A stretch of DNA of 64,000 bases, from positions 1 to 64,000 of IMG/VR virus record IMGVR_UViG_3300032265_002598; one strand, written 5' to 3'. The notes below the pieces were generated by a model that was given only the letters and a program-made list of their open reading frames with translations, searched no databases and was not told where the DNA came from. How positions within the stretch are numbered: position 1 is the first letter of the stretch; each line of letters begins with the position of its first letter. Of this stretch, positions 35,053-43,361 are shown piece after piece. The position numbers and the translations under genes were made by a program. This DNA is from a virus.

Positions 35053-35355
35053 CTAATAAGAGTACAACCGGTTCATTGGACCATAGTTCCAATGTTTCCA
35101 ACAAGGACTCCTTCTTTCAACCACTACTGGTTGATTATAGTAATAAACTGGTGCCACCACATTCTGCATCACCGTTACCGGACGATAAACTACCACTGGA
35201 GCTGGTTGAACTACCACTGGCTGAAGAACTGTCACAGGATACTGAACTACTGTATAGCCATATCCATACTGATAAGGCCCCCAACCATAATCCTGAGAAT
35301 ATCCAGTTGTCCCTAAAACTCCCACCATTAACATTGCCCACAATAAACTTCTCAT
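35053..35355 (-). CDS. Secreted Tyr/Val/Pro-rich protein of planctomycete type, 100 aa
   Basis: Signal peptide MRSLLWAMLMVGVLGTTGYS, then WGPYQYGYGYTVVQYPV and repeated PVVV/QPVVVQPAPVVVYRPV strings, ending with a WKHWNYGP segment. Exported low-complexity proteins of this kind are familiar to me from planctomycetes (unverified). RBS AAAGGAG. Terminator directly downstream. Possibly binds the host envelope. Confidence 0.7.
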   Translation of the reverse strand: MRSLLWAMLMVGVLGTTGYSQDYGWGPYQYGYGYTVVQYPVTVLQPVVVQPAPVVVYRPVTVMQNVVAPVYYYNQPVVVERRSPCWKHWNYGPMNRLYSY

Positions 35356-35377
35356 AATCTTCTCCTTTAAGTTAAGT

Positions 35378-35413
35378 ATAAAAAAAGAGGCCCAGCAATC
35401 TGCCGAGCCCCCA
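35378..35413 (-). terminator. Rho-independent terminator
   Basis: GGCTCGGCA can pair with TGCTGGGCC, followed by CTC and seven T on the minus strand. It ends the AT-hook gene. Confidence 0.7.
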
Positions 35414-35436
35414 TTTTATCACTTTTGATGATGAAT

Positions 35437-35673
35437 TCAACCAGTGACAGTAGTATCGGACGATTCTGATGTTGTCACCACACGATTTTTACTAGGACGA
35501 CCCCTTGGTTTCTTTAGTGCCAGCTTTCGTCTTTGTCTACGAACCATTGCTGTTGTAATATTTTGACCAGTCATTTGACTCAATTTGACCCCCAAAACTT
35601 CATCACATAACAATGTATGATTATTCTGAATAAACTCTGTTTCACTAGATGACCACTTTTTATATGTTGCCAT
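35437..35673 (-). CDS. AT-hook / SANT-like DNA-binding protein, 78 aa
   Basis: KKWSSSETEFIQNNHTLLCD opens like a Myb/SANT helix set (W-x6-F). VRRQRRKLALKKPRGRPSKN near residue 44-63 ends in PRGRP, an AT-hook that binds the minor groove of AT-rich DNA. It sits at the divergent switch point between the two arms, so a transcription or packaging role is plausible. Confidence 0.7.
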   Translation of the reverse strand: MATYKKWSSSETEFIQNNHTLLCDEVLGVKLSQMTGQNITTAMVRRQRRKLALKKPRGRPSKNRVVTTSESSDTTVTG

Positions 35674-35694
35674 TTTTTACTTTCCTGAATAAAG

Positions 35695-35722
35695 TTGACT
35701 AAAAGTGTAAGAACTCTATTAT
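35695..35722 (+). promoter_or_regulatory. Rightward promoter at the arm boundary
   Basis: TTGACT, 16-base spacer, TATTAT on the plus strand, ahead of the gene at 35758. The only good sigma-70-type promoter for the late arm. Confidence 0.6.
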
Positions 35723-35757
35723 AGTAGTAGTTGACAAGTTTAGCGCAAGGAGAGAAT

Positions 35758-35922
35758 ATGACTAATCCTGAATTTAATATTGTCGATTCCATATTGACCG
35801 TTAAAGCATCCGGAACAGACCTCAATATCGACCAAGATCTATCACTTCCTCAAGGAAAGAGTATAGCTCAGTTATTATATGACCAAGAAAATTACCCAGT
35901 CAAAGAAGACCCCCAAGAATAA
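35758..35922 (+). CDS. Hypothetical protein, 54 aa
   Basis: Start at 35758 behind AAGGAGAG (MTNPEFNIVDSILTVKASGT). Acidic. First rightward gene; overlaps the sigma-like gene by 44 bases. Confidence 0.65.
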   Translation: MTNPEFNIVDSILTVKASGTDLNIDQDLSLPQGKSIAQLLYDQENYPVKEDPQE

Positions 35923-36553
35923 AACTCTTCCTGATCAATTGCCCCACGGTGTTACTGAAAAAGAGTTCCTATCAGTATTAGATAATATAAGCAAAAGATT
36001 AGGCCACAAATTTAAATTTGGCTATCATAGTTTCGATGATATGAAGCAACAAGCTGCTATATTTGCTTTGGAAGGTCTACAAAAATATGATAATAAAAGA
36101 CCTCTTGAAAACTTTTTATGGACCCACGTTAGAAATCGCCTCTTCAACTATAAAAGAGATAACTATCAAAGGCCCGATAAACCCTGTTTAACTTGCCCCC
36201 TATATGATGCTCATTGTAAAAAATCCACTAGTGGTTGTTTAGAATATGACAATAAGACCGACTGTGAATTATATCAAACATGGGATGCCAGAAATTCATC
36301 CAAAAAGAACATTATGAAACCCATAGGAATGGATGATGTTCAAGATACTTCCCACAACCACCACAAAACCACCGATGTTCCCAATACTGTTTTTAACAAA
36401 CAAATAATTGACCTATTAGACCAACACATTCCTGCACAATATCGTGAGACCTATCTTAGACTCAAATATGGAGAAAAGATATACAAAAGCGATATGACCA
36501 AATTACTTTCAGTTATCACAGATCTTTTAAGAGAACATGGCTATGAATACTAA
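35879..36553 (+). CDS. Phage sigma-factor-like protein (gp55-type)
   Basis: 224 residues. FDDMKQQAAIFALEGLQKYD and then PLENFLWTHVRNRLFNYKRD (about residues 51-95) match sigma region 2, which binds RNA polymerase and the -10 element. This matches the arrangement in T4 gp55-like late factors. A Cys cluster follows (PCLTCPLYDAHC, SGC, DC; residues about 100-125), probably a zinc insert, then RNSSKKNIMKPI. No clear region 4. It is likely the late-gene regulator for the arm it opens. Confidence 0.7.
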   Translation: MTKKITQSKKTPKNKTLPDQLPHGVTEKEFLSVLDNISKRLGHKFKFGYHSFDDMKQQAAIFALEGLQKYDNKRPLENFLWTHVRNRLFNYKRDNYQRPDKPCLTCPLYDAHCKKSTSGCLEYDNKTDCELYQTWDARNSSKKNIMKPIGMDDVQDTSHNHHKTTDVPNTVFNKQIIDLLDQHIPAQYRETYLRLKYGEKIYKSDMTKLLSVITDLLREHGYEY

Positions 36554-37376
36554 AGGCCCCAAGAAGCGTGGACAACTAGGACTTGATGAAGAGAAATATA
36601 TAAGAGACAATATTTTCTCATTATCTATTGAGACTATTGCTGAAAATTTAAATCGGTCAACCGCTCCAGTACAAAGATATATTGATGAGGCCCGACTAAC
36701 TCAAGATCCTGAAGAGGCCACCGATGACCGCGTTCTACGTCAGAAACTTCATGGCAAAAACTTCTGGATAGAAATTAAAAGGCAGTTTGATGAAGACAGC
36801 GGAGAACTAGAATACTTTGAAAGTTTATGGATTAATTTAATTAGACAGTTTAGAGAAGACGTTTTGCCCGCCGAAGAACTTCAAATCAAACAATTCATCA
36901 CTATCGACATTCTTATTAATAGAAGTATGAAAGAACGCAAACGTCACATTAGTGAAACTGAAAAACTCCAAAAGCAAGTTGATAAAGAATATGACAAATC
37001 GGAAACCGAAAGAGATATTCCCAAGCTTGTTAACATGGAAACCCAATTAAGTTTCGCCCGTAATAGCATTGCCAATTACACCAACGAATATACCAAGCTG
37101 CTCAACGAACAACAAAAGATCAGCAAGGATCTTAAAGCGACCAGAGAGCAAAGAATCAAAAGAATCGAAGACGGAAAAAGTTCTTGGGTGGGTTTGATAA
37201 GAATGTTAGAAGATGAAGAAATTAGAGAGCGTGAGGGGCGTGAGATGGAAATTATTAGCATGGCAACTGATAAGGTAATGCTCACACTAGAAGGTTATCA
37301 TCAATATGCCGATGGGGGAATTGACAGTCCATTTTTAACAGCAGAAAGCGTTTTAGAAAAAGAGGATAAAGAATGA
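36537..37376 (+). CDS. Terminase small subunit (probable)
   Basis: 279 residues. The N-terminal part (EEKYIRDNIFSLSIETIAEN, residues 17-36, then NRSTAPVQRYI) is a helix-turn-helix. The rest is long charged coiled coil (residues about 110-235). Genome position, directly before packaging genes and with the HTH plus coiled-coil layout, fits a small terminase that recognises DNA. ATG at 36537 or 36543. Confidence 0.6.
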   Translation: MAMNTKGPKKRGQLGLDEEKYIRDNIFSLSIETIAENLNRSTAPVQRYIDEARLTQDPEEATDDRVLRQKLHGKNFWIEIKRQFDEDSGELEYFESLWINLIRQFREDVLPAEELQIKQFITIDILINRSMKERKRHISETEKLQKQVDKEYDKSETERDIPKLVNMETQLSFARNSIANYTNEYTKLLNEQQKISKDLKATREQRIKRIEDGKSSWVGLIRMLEDEEIREREGREMEIISMATDKVMLTLEGYHQYADGGIDSPFLTAESVLEKEDKE

Positions 37377-38353
37377 AAACAGCATTAGTAACGGGAATTA
37401 CTGGACAAGACGGATCTTATTTAGCAGAACTCTTATTAGAGAAAAACTATAGGGTGGTGGGACTTCATCGAAGATCTAGTACTAATAATTTTGAAAGAAT
37501 ACGTTCCATAGTGGGAAATGTTAATTTTTTACTAGAAGAATTTGATCTAACAGATCCTTCGGGAATTAACAGAATCGTAGATCAATATCAGCCACAAGAG
37601 TTTTATAATCTGGGCGCTCAGAGTCATGTGGGAACTAGCTTTAAACAAGCTACCACAACCTTTGAAATTAATACGGTGGGAGTAGTTAATATATTAGAGA
37701 GTATTCGTAACTTATCTCCTAATACAAAATTTTATCAGGCTAGTACTAGCGAAATGTTTGGGCGAAATTATAGTGAGGGGCCAGATGGTAGCAAATATCA
37801 AAATGAAAATACATTAATGCTTCCTCAAAGTCCTTATGGTGTTGCCAAGCTGGCTAGTTATCACATGGTGGAAATATATCGGTCTTCCTATGGATTATTT
37901 GGCTGTTCTGGCATTTTATTTAATCATGAGAGCCCCAGACGAGGAGAGAATTTTTTAACTCGTAAGGTGACTAAGTATATAGGACAACTAGTAAAAGGAT
38001 TAACTAAGGAAAAATTGAAACTGGGTAATTTAGATGCTCAAAGAGACTGGGGACATGCTAAAGATTATGTAAGAGCAATGTATCTTATGTTGCAGCAAGA
38101 CTCTCCAGAGGATTTTGTAATTGCCACAGGAAGAACTCGATCTGTACATGAATTTGTGGAAACAGCCTTTAAACTAATAAATGCTAATTATCAAGATCAT
38201 GTTGAAATTGATAGCGACTTATTCCGACCAGCCGAAGTAGAATTTCTTAAGGGGGATGCTACTAAAGCAGAAACCAAACTAAATTGGAAGCCAGAGATTT
38301 CCTTTGAAGATTTAATTATGGATATGATTAATAACGATATTATGATGAAATAA
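37373..38353 (+). CDS. gmd: GDP-mannose 4,6-dehydratase
   Basis: 326 residues. It has GITGQDGSY (residue 8, NADP-binding GxxGxxG), LHRRSST, and ASTSEMFG near 125 with the catalytic S/E. SPYGVAK near 150 gives the Tyr-Lys pair, and RDWGHAKDYV near 225 is typical of GMD. It converts GDP-mannose to GDP-4-keto-6-deoxymannose for deoxysugars such as fucose or rhamnose-like units. In a phage it may serve glycan decoration. Starts by ATGA overlap with the terminase gene. Confidence 0.9.
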   Translation: MKTALVTGITGQDGSYLAELLLEKNYRVVGLHRRSSTNNFERIRSIVGNVNFLLEEFDLTDPSGINRIVDQYQPQEFYNLGAQSHVGTSFKQATTTFEINTVGVVNILESIRNLSPNTKFYQASTSEMFGRNYSEGPDGSKYQNENTLMLPQSPYGVAKLASYHMVEIYRSSYGLFGCSGILFNHESPRRGENFLTRKVTKYIGQLVKGLTKEKLKLGNLDAQRDWGHAKDYVRAMYLMLQQDSPEDFVIATGRTRSVHEFVETAFKLINANYQDHVEIDSDLFRPAEVEFLKGDATKAETKLNWKPEISFEDLIMDMINNDIMMK

Positions 38354-38356
38354 ATA

Positions 38357-38626
38357 ATGTTTAGAAACTATAAAGACCCCAAATATAAACAGTGGAGATT
38401 ATCAGTATATAAAAGAGATAAGAACCATTGTCGGTGGCCAGGGTGTAATTTAAAAAGAAAACTTAATGCTCATCACATAATGACTTGGGCCAAATTTCCT
38501 GGTTTAAGGTTTGAGGTTAGTAATGGAATAACATTGTGTAAATATCATCATGACCTTATTAAAGGTATGGAAGATATCTATGCTCCTACATTTTTAAAGA
38601 TTCTTGCCAATGACAGACTACAATAA
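38357..38626 (+). CDS. HNH endonuclease
   Basis: 89 residues. YKRDKNHCRWPGCNLKRKLN, then AHHIMTW near residue 38, then ITLCKYHHDLIKG near 62: the H-N-H motif with a CxxxxC zinc pair. Small phage HNH enzymes beside terminase often help DNA packaging cleavage; it could also be a homing nuclease. Confidence 0.85.
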   Translation: MFRNYKDPKYKQWRLSVYKRDKNHCRWPGCNLKRKLNAHHIMTWAKFPGLRFEVSNGITLCKYHHDLIKGMEDIYAPTFLKILANDRLQ

Positions 38627-39095
38627 TTTTGAAATCATCATAGACACCAGAGAACAACAACCCTGGGTCTTTGATCATCATTCAGTATCCTCAGAAAAGC
38701 TTGATACAGGAGACTATTCTGTAAGGGGGCTTGAAGAGATATTGTGCATTGAGAGGAAAAAGAGTGTTAGCGAAATAGCCAACAATATCACAGAAAAAAG
38801 ATTCAAAGATGTTGTTGACCGCATGAAACAATATAAATATTCATTTTTGTTATTTGAATTTGACCTAGAAGATATTCTTATCTATCCAGTAGGTTCAACT
38901 GTTCCAAAGAAAATGTGGGATAAAATTAAAATCTCTCCCAACTTTATAATAAAGCACCTAGTAGAACTACAAGTGTTTTTTAATATAAAGGTTCTTTTTT
39001 GCGGCTGTCCATCCAATGCCGAAAGAATGGCTTTATCCATCATGAAAAAGGTATACGAAATTGAAGGACCACCAAAACCAAAAGAAAATATTTGA
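38610..39095 (+). CDS. ERCC4-type nuclease
   Basis: 161 residues from the ATG at 38610. IIIDTREQQPW (residue 8), LDTGDYS and CIERKKSVSEI form the ERCC4/XPF nuclease motif (GDxn-ERKx3). Such proteins cut branched DNA. With terminase and HNH nearby, a role in resolving DNA before packaging is likely. Overlaps HNH and terminase genes. Confidence 0.85.
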   Translation: MTDYNNFEIIIDTREQQPWVFDHHSVSSEKLDTGDYSVRGLEEILCIERKKSVSEIANNITEKRFKDVVDRMKQYKYSFLLFEFDLEDILIYPVGSTVPKKMWDKIKISPNFIIKHLVELQVFFNIKVLFCGCPSNAERMALSIMKKVYEIEGPPKPKENI

Positions 39096-41097
39096 AGATG
39101 CTTGGTTGAATCTTGGAGATGTCTCCGAGCTTATTCTTCCAAATAATCCAATGATACACAGAATCAAGAAGGATATAGAAAATCCTGACTTGCATCTTCT
39201 TAGACTTTTAAGAAATCCCAAATACTTAGGATCAACATGTAAACTTCTCTTTAATATAGAACTCCATCCTATTCAAATTGCTATTCTTCAAGAATTTTGG
39301 AATCGACCTTTCCCTATGTATATAGCTTCTCGTGGTTGGGGTAAGTCATTCCTTCTTGCTTTGTATTCGGTTTTACGATGTATGTTTTATCCTGGAACCA
39401 AGATTGTTATTGTGGGTGCTGCATTTAGACAGAGTAAAATTATCTTTGAATACATGGAAACAATATGGAGAGGTAGTCCGATTCTAAGAAGTATTTTCAA
39501 TGGTAATGATGATGGCCCAAGAAGAGACGTTGATCGATGTACTATTCGTTTGGGTGACAGCTGGACTATCGCGGTACCAATGGGTGACGGTAGTAAGATT
39601 AGAGGTTTAAGAGCACATATCATTATTGCAGACGAATTTGCATCTATTAGTCCTGATATTTACGAAACAGTTGTATCAGGTTTCGCCGCCGTATCTGCTA
39701 GTCCTATTCAGAATGTTAAAGAACATGCGAAAAAAGCAGCAATGAGTGAGGCTGGATTATGGAACGAAGAATTAGAAGCACTAGATACAAAGATGGGTAA
39801 TCAAGCTATAATATCCGGTACTGCTGATTATTCATTTAAACATTTTGCTAGCTATTGGAGAAGATACAAAGCTATTATTGAAAGCAAAGGAGATATTAGG
39901 AAGCTTGAAGATCTTTTTAAAGGAGAAGTTCCTAGTAATTTCAACTGGAAAGATTATTCAATCATTCGTATTCCATACGAATTAATTCCTAAAGGTTTCA
40001 TGGATGATAAACAAGTTAGTAGAGCTAAAGCTACTATTCATACTGGTATCTATAACATGGAATATGCTGCATGTTTTACAGCAGATAGTGATGGATTTTT
40101 CAAACGTAGTTTAATTGAAAATTGTGTTGTTAATGATTCTAGTCCAATTGTTATTAATAATAAACCTATTATATTTGATCCTATTGTTACAGGAAATACA
40201 TCTCTTCAATATGTTTATGGCATCGATCCAGCATCCGAACAAGATAATTTTAGTATTGTAGTATTAGAAATTTATCCTGATCATAGTAGAATTGTATATG
40301 TATGGACTACTAATAGAAGTAATTTTAAAGAAAGACAAAAAACAGGATTAGTAAAAGAATATGATTTTTATGGATTCTGTGCTAGAAAGATTCGTAATCT
40401 CATGAAAACCTTCCCTTGTTCTAGAATCGGTATGGATGCACAAGGTGGTGGTGTGGCAATTGAAGAAGCTTTACATGACCCTAGTAAACTAGAAGACGGA
40501 GAACATCTTATCTGGCCAGTTATAGATTACAATAAAGCTAGAGACACAGATGACCAAGCTGGTTTACATATGCTAGAACTAGTTCAGTTTGCCAAGGCTG
40601 ATTGGACAGCTCAAGCTAATCATGGATTAAGAAAAGATTTAGAAGACAAAGTATTATTGTTTCCTAGATTTGATTCTTTAACATTAGGTTTAGCTTTAGA
40701 TAAAGAAGGAAAAGATATTTTAGGTTCTGATCTAAATCCGATCTATGATAGTCTTAGTGAATGTATATTAGAAATTGAAGACCTAAAGAGTGAATTGACA
40801 ACTATTGTAATGACACAAACTAGCACAGGTTCTGGTGGACGAGATCGATGGGATACTCCAGAAGTCAAATTGCCTAATGGTAAAAGAGGTCGATTAAGAA
40901 AAGACCGATATAGTGCTTTAGTTATTGCTAATATGCTTGCTAGACAAATGAACAGAGCTTTACAGGCTGTTAAGTATGAAGTTATAGGCGGAAATGCCAA
41001 AGATGTTGTAGGTCAAAAAGGCAGTATGTACAAGGGACCAGACTGGTTTACATCCTCAGCAAATGATGACGATATTTATACAGGTATTTATAGATAA
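39061..41097 (+). CDS. Terminase large subunit
   Basis: 678 residues. Walker A SRGWGKSFLLA near residue 89, Walker B HIIIADEF near 190, and nuclease-domain acidic patches YGIDPASEQDNFSI near 385 and RIGMDAQGGGVAIEE near 458. It packages DNA into proheads, driven by ATP. The start is taken at TTG 39061 after AAAAAGG; an ATG at 39151 is possible but would cut a conserved-looking N-terminus. Confidence 0.9.
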   Translation: MKDHQNQKKIFEDAWLNLGDVSELILPNNPMIHRIKKDIENPDLHLLRLLRNPKYLGSTCKLLFNIELHPIQIAILQEFWNRPFPMYIASRGWGKSFLLALYSVLRCMFYPGTKIVIVGAAFRQSKIIFEYMETIWRGSPILRSIFNGNDDGPRRDVDRCTIRLGDSWTIAVPMGDGSKIRGLRAHIIIADEFASISPDIYETVVSGFAAVSASPIQNVKEHAKKAAMSEAGLWNEELEALDTKMGNQAIISGTADYSFKHFASYWRRYKAIIESKGDIRKLEDLFKGEVPSNFNWKDYSIIRIPYELIPKGFMDDKQVSRAKATIHTGIYNMEYAACFTADSDGFFKRSLIENCVVNDSSPIVINNKPIIFDPIVTGNTSLQYVYGIDPASEQDNFSIVVLEIYPDHSRIVYVWTTNRSNFKERQKTGLVKEYDFYGFCARKIRNLMKTFPCSRIGMDAQGGGVAIEEALHDPSKLEDGEHLIWPVIDYNKARDTDDQAGLHMLELVQFAKADWTAQANHGLRKDLEDKVLLFPRFDSLTLGLALDKEGKDILGSDLNPIYDSLSECILEIEDLKSELTTIVMTQTSTGSGGRDRWDTPEVKLPNGKRGRLRKDRYSALVIANMLARQMNRALQAVKYEVIGGNAKDVVGQKGSMYKGPDWFTSSANDDDIYTGIYR

Positions 41098-41153
41098 CAG
41101 TGTATAAAAACATTAATTGAATTGCAATTACATTACAATAGTATTAAAAAAAT

Positions 41154-43358
41154 ATGGCTAAAAAATATCCAAAAAGTGACGTTATCAATGATGCTCAAGT
41201 TACCGGCGAGCAGGCTTATGTTGCATGGGGAGACGATTTAGCCAGTAAACAAGAAGCCCTAAAACAATCTTCCGAATCAATGTCAGAATATACTCTAGTT
41301 CAAAAAGCTAGTAGTATGAGACGGTATGGATTAGATTATTCAAATTTAGATAAGAATACTTCTGGTCGACCAGGATTAACAAGATCTGATTACGACTACT
41401 TCCGTCCAGACGAAGCAGTTCCTCGTGAAATCAAGATGATTATCAGACGAGCAGAAGATATTTATCAAAGAGTTGGTTTAGTAAAAAATGTTATTGATCT
41501 CATGGGTGATTTTGCTAGTCAAGGCATCAGACTAGTTCATAAAAATAAAAGAATAGAAAGATTCTATAGACAATGGTTTAAAAAGATTAGAGGAAAAGAT
41601 CGTAGCGAAAGATTTTTAAACAATTTGTATAAGAGTGGTAATGTTGTTATCAATAGACAAACTGGTAAATTAAGTCTTAAAGTTGCAGATAAACTATATA
41701 ACGCTATTGCTTCTCCAGATTTACAGGTACAAGATTTATCTGAAGTACAATTAGAGAAAAGAGAAATTCCTTGGGTCTATACTTTCATTGATCCTTTTTT
41801 AGTAGATATTGCAGCCGGAGCATTATCTTCATTTACTTCTAGTAAGGCTTATGAGCTACAACTACCACCAGAGCTAAGAAAATTAATTAACAACCCAAAA
41901 ACAGATGCAGAGAAAAAAGTTGTTGCTGGCCTTCCTCCTCAAATTATAGCAGCAGCAAAAAGTAGACTACCTTATCCGCTAGATACTAATAAGACTCTTG
42001 TATACCATTATAAGAAAGATGATTGGCAGTCGTGGGCTTTTCCAATGGTATATGCCATTATGGATGATATCAACGTTATCGAAAAACTAAAGCTAGCAGA
42101 TATGGCTGCTCTTGATGGTGCTATTTCTAATATTCGTATTTTTAAACTAGGCAGTTTAGAACACAAGATTGCTCCTACCAAAGCAGCAACAGCTAAACTG
42201 GCACAAATCCTAGGAAATAATGTTGGTGGTGGTACAATGGATCTTGTTTGGGGACCAGATATTGAACTATTAGAATCCAAAACAGCAGTACATCAATTCT
42301 TGGGCGAGGGCAAATATATTCCTCACATGAATAGCGTATATGCTGGTCTTGGTATTCCTCCAACTCTTACTGGAACCTTTGGAGCGGCTGGAACTACTAA
42401 TAATTTTATTTCACTAAAGACACTAACACAAAGACTACAATACGGCAGAGATGTATTAATAGATTTCTGGGAACAAGAAATTGCTCTAGTACAAAAAGCT
42501 ATGGGATTCAGATATCCAGCTAGAATAGAATTTGATAGAATGGATCTTAGTAATGAAGATAGTGAGAAATCTTTGTTAGTGCAACTAGCAGATAGAAACC
42601 TTGTTTCTGATGAACTTATTCAAACCAGATTTGGTCTTGATCCTGATATGGAAAAATCCAGACTCAATAAAGAATCTAGAGATAGAGATGGAAATAGAAT
42701 GGTCAAAAAAGCTGGTCCTTGGTTTGATCCACAAGTAGAAAATGCTCTTAAGAAAATTGCATTACAAGGTGGTTCAGTAGCTCCTAGTCAAGTTGGACTT
42801 GAACTTGAGAAGAAAAAGAGTGGCGAAAAAACTGCACTCGAAATGAAACAACCCCCTGCGTCTGCACCCTCAACGAAGTTGGCAAATGATTCTCCTGAAT
42901 CTTTGCCAGGATCGCCCGGCCAAGGTAGACCTAAAAATTCTAAAGACACTGAACAGAGGAAGACCAAAGTTTTCAAACCCCAGACCGGAGCTAAACTTTT
43001 ATTATGGGCTTCTGAAGCACAAGACAAGATTAGTCAAATTATCAACCCCATACTGCTAGAGTTTTATAATAAGAAAAATTTGAGAAGTTTATCTAGCGAA
43101 GAGACCAGAGAAATAGATCTTATTAAAACCAAAATTCTATTTACTCTTGACCCCCTATCAGCTATAGCCTCAGATAAAATTATTGACATACTAGATAATC
43201 TTAGTCAGTTTGATAAAAATGAAACAATATTGGCCTATAGTGTATGGCTTAAAGAACTCAAAGCTGATTTAAACAAAGAATTATCTGTTGATGAACACAA
43301 ACAGGCCAAAGCTTCGTTTTATTCTATGGTGTATTCTTCTATAGAAAAAGAGGTATAA
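41154..43358 (+). CDS. Portal protein
   Basis: 734 residues. Follows terminase, begins with a charged region, and has IIRRAEDIYQRVGLVKNVID, GTFGAAGTTNNFISLKTLTQ near 420 and SEKSLLVQLADRNLVSDELI near 475, as in large phage portal proteins. The C-terminal 180 residues are a Pro/Lys linker and a helical tail. It forms the dodecameric head vertex for DNA entry. Confidence 0.75.
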   Translation: MAKKYPKSDVINDAQVTGEQAYVAWGDDLASKQEALKQSSESMSEYTLVQKASSMRRYGLDYSNLDKNTSGRPGLTRSDYDYFRPDEAVPREIKMIIRRAEDIYQRVGLVKNVIDLMGDFASQGIRLVHKNKRIERFYRQWFKKIRGKDRSERFLNNLYKSGNVVINRQTGKLSLKVADKLYNAIASPDLQVQDLSEVQLEKREIPWVYTFIDPFLVDIAAGALSSFTSSKAYELQLPPELRKLINNPKTDAEKKVVAGLPPQIIAAAKSRLPYPLDTNKTLVYHYKKDDWQSWAFPMVYAIMDDINVIEKLKLADMAALDGAISNIRIFKLGSLEHKIAPTKAATAKLAQILGNNVGGGTMDLVWGPDIELLESKTAVHQFLGEGKYIPHMNSVYAGLGIPPTLTGTFGAAGTTNNFISLKTLTQRLQYGRDVLIDFWEQEIALVQKAMGFRYPARIEFDRMDLSNEDSEKSLLVQLADRNLVSDELIQTRFGLDPDMEKSRLNKESRDRDGNRMVKKAGPWFDPQVENALKKIALQGGSVAPSQVGLELEKKKSGEKTALEMKQPPASAPSTKLANDSPESLPGSPGQGRPKNSKDTEQRKTKVFKPQTGAKLLLWASEAQDKISQIINPILLEFYNKKNLRSLSSEETREIDLIKTKILFTLDPLSAIASDKIIDILDNLSQFDKNETILAYSVWLKELKADLNKELSVDEHKQAKASFYSMVYSSIEKEV

Positions 43359-43361
43359 ATA

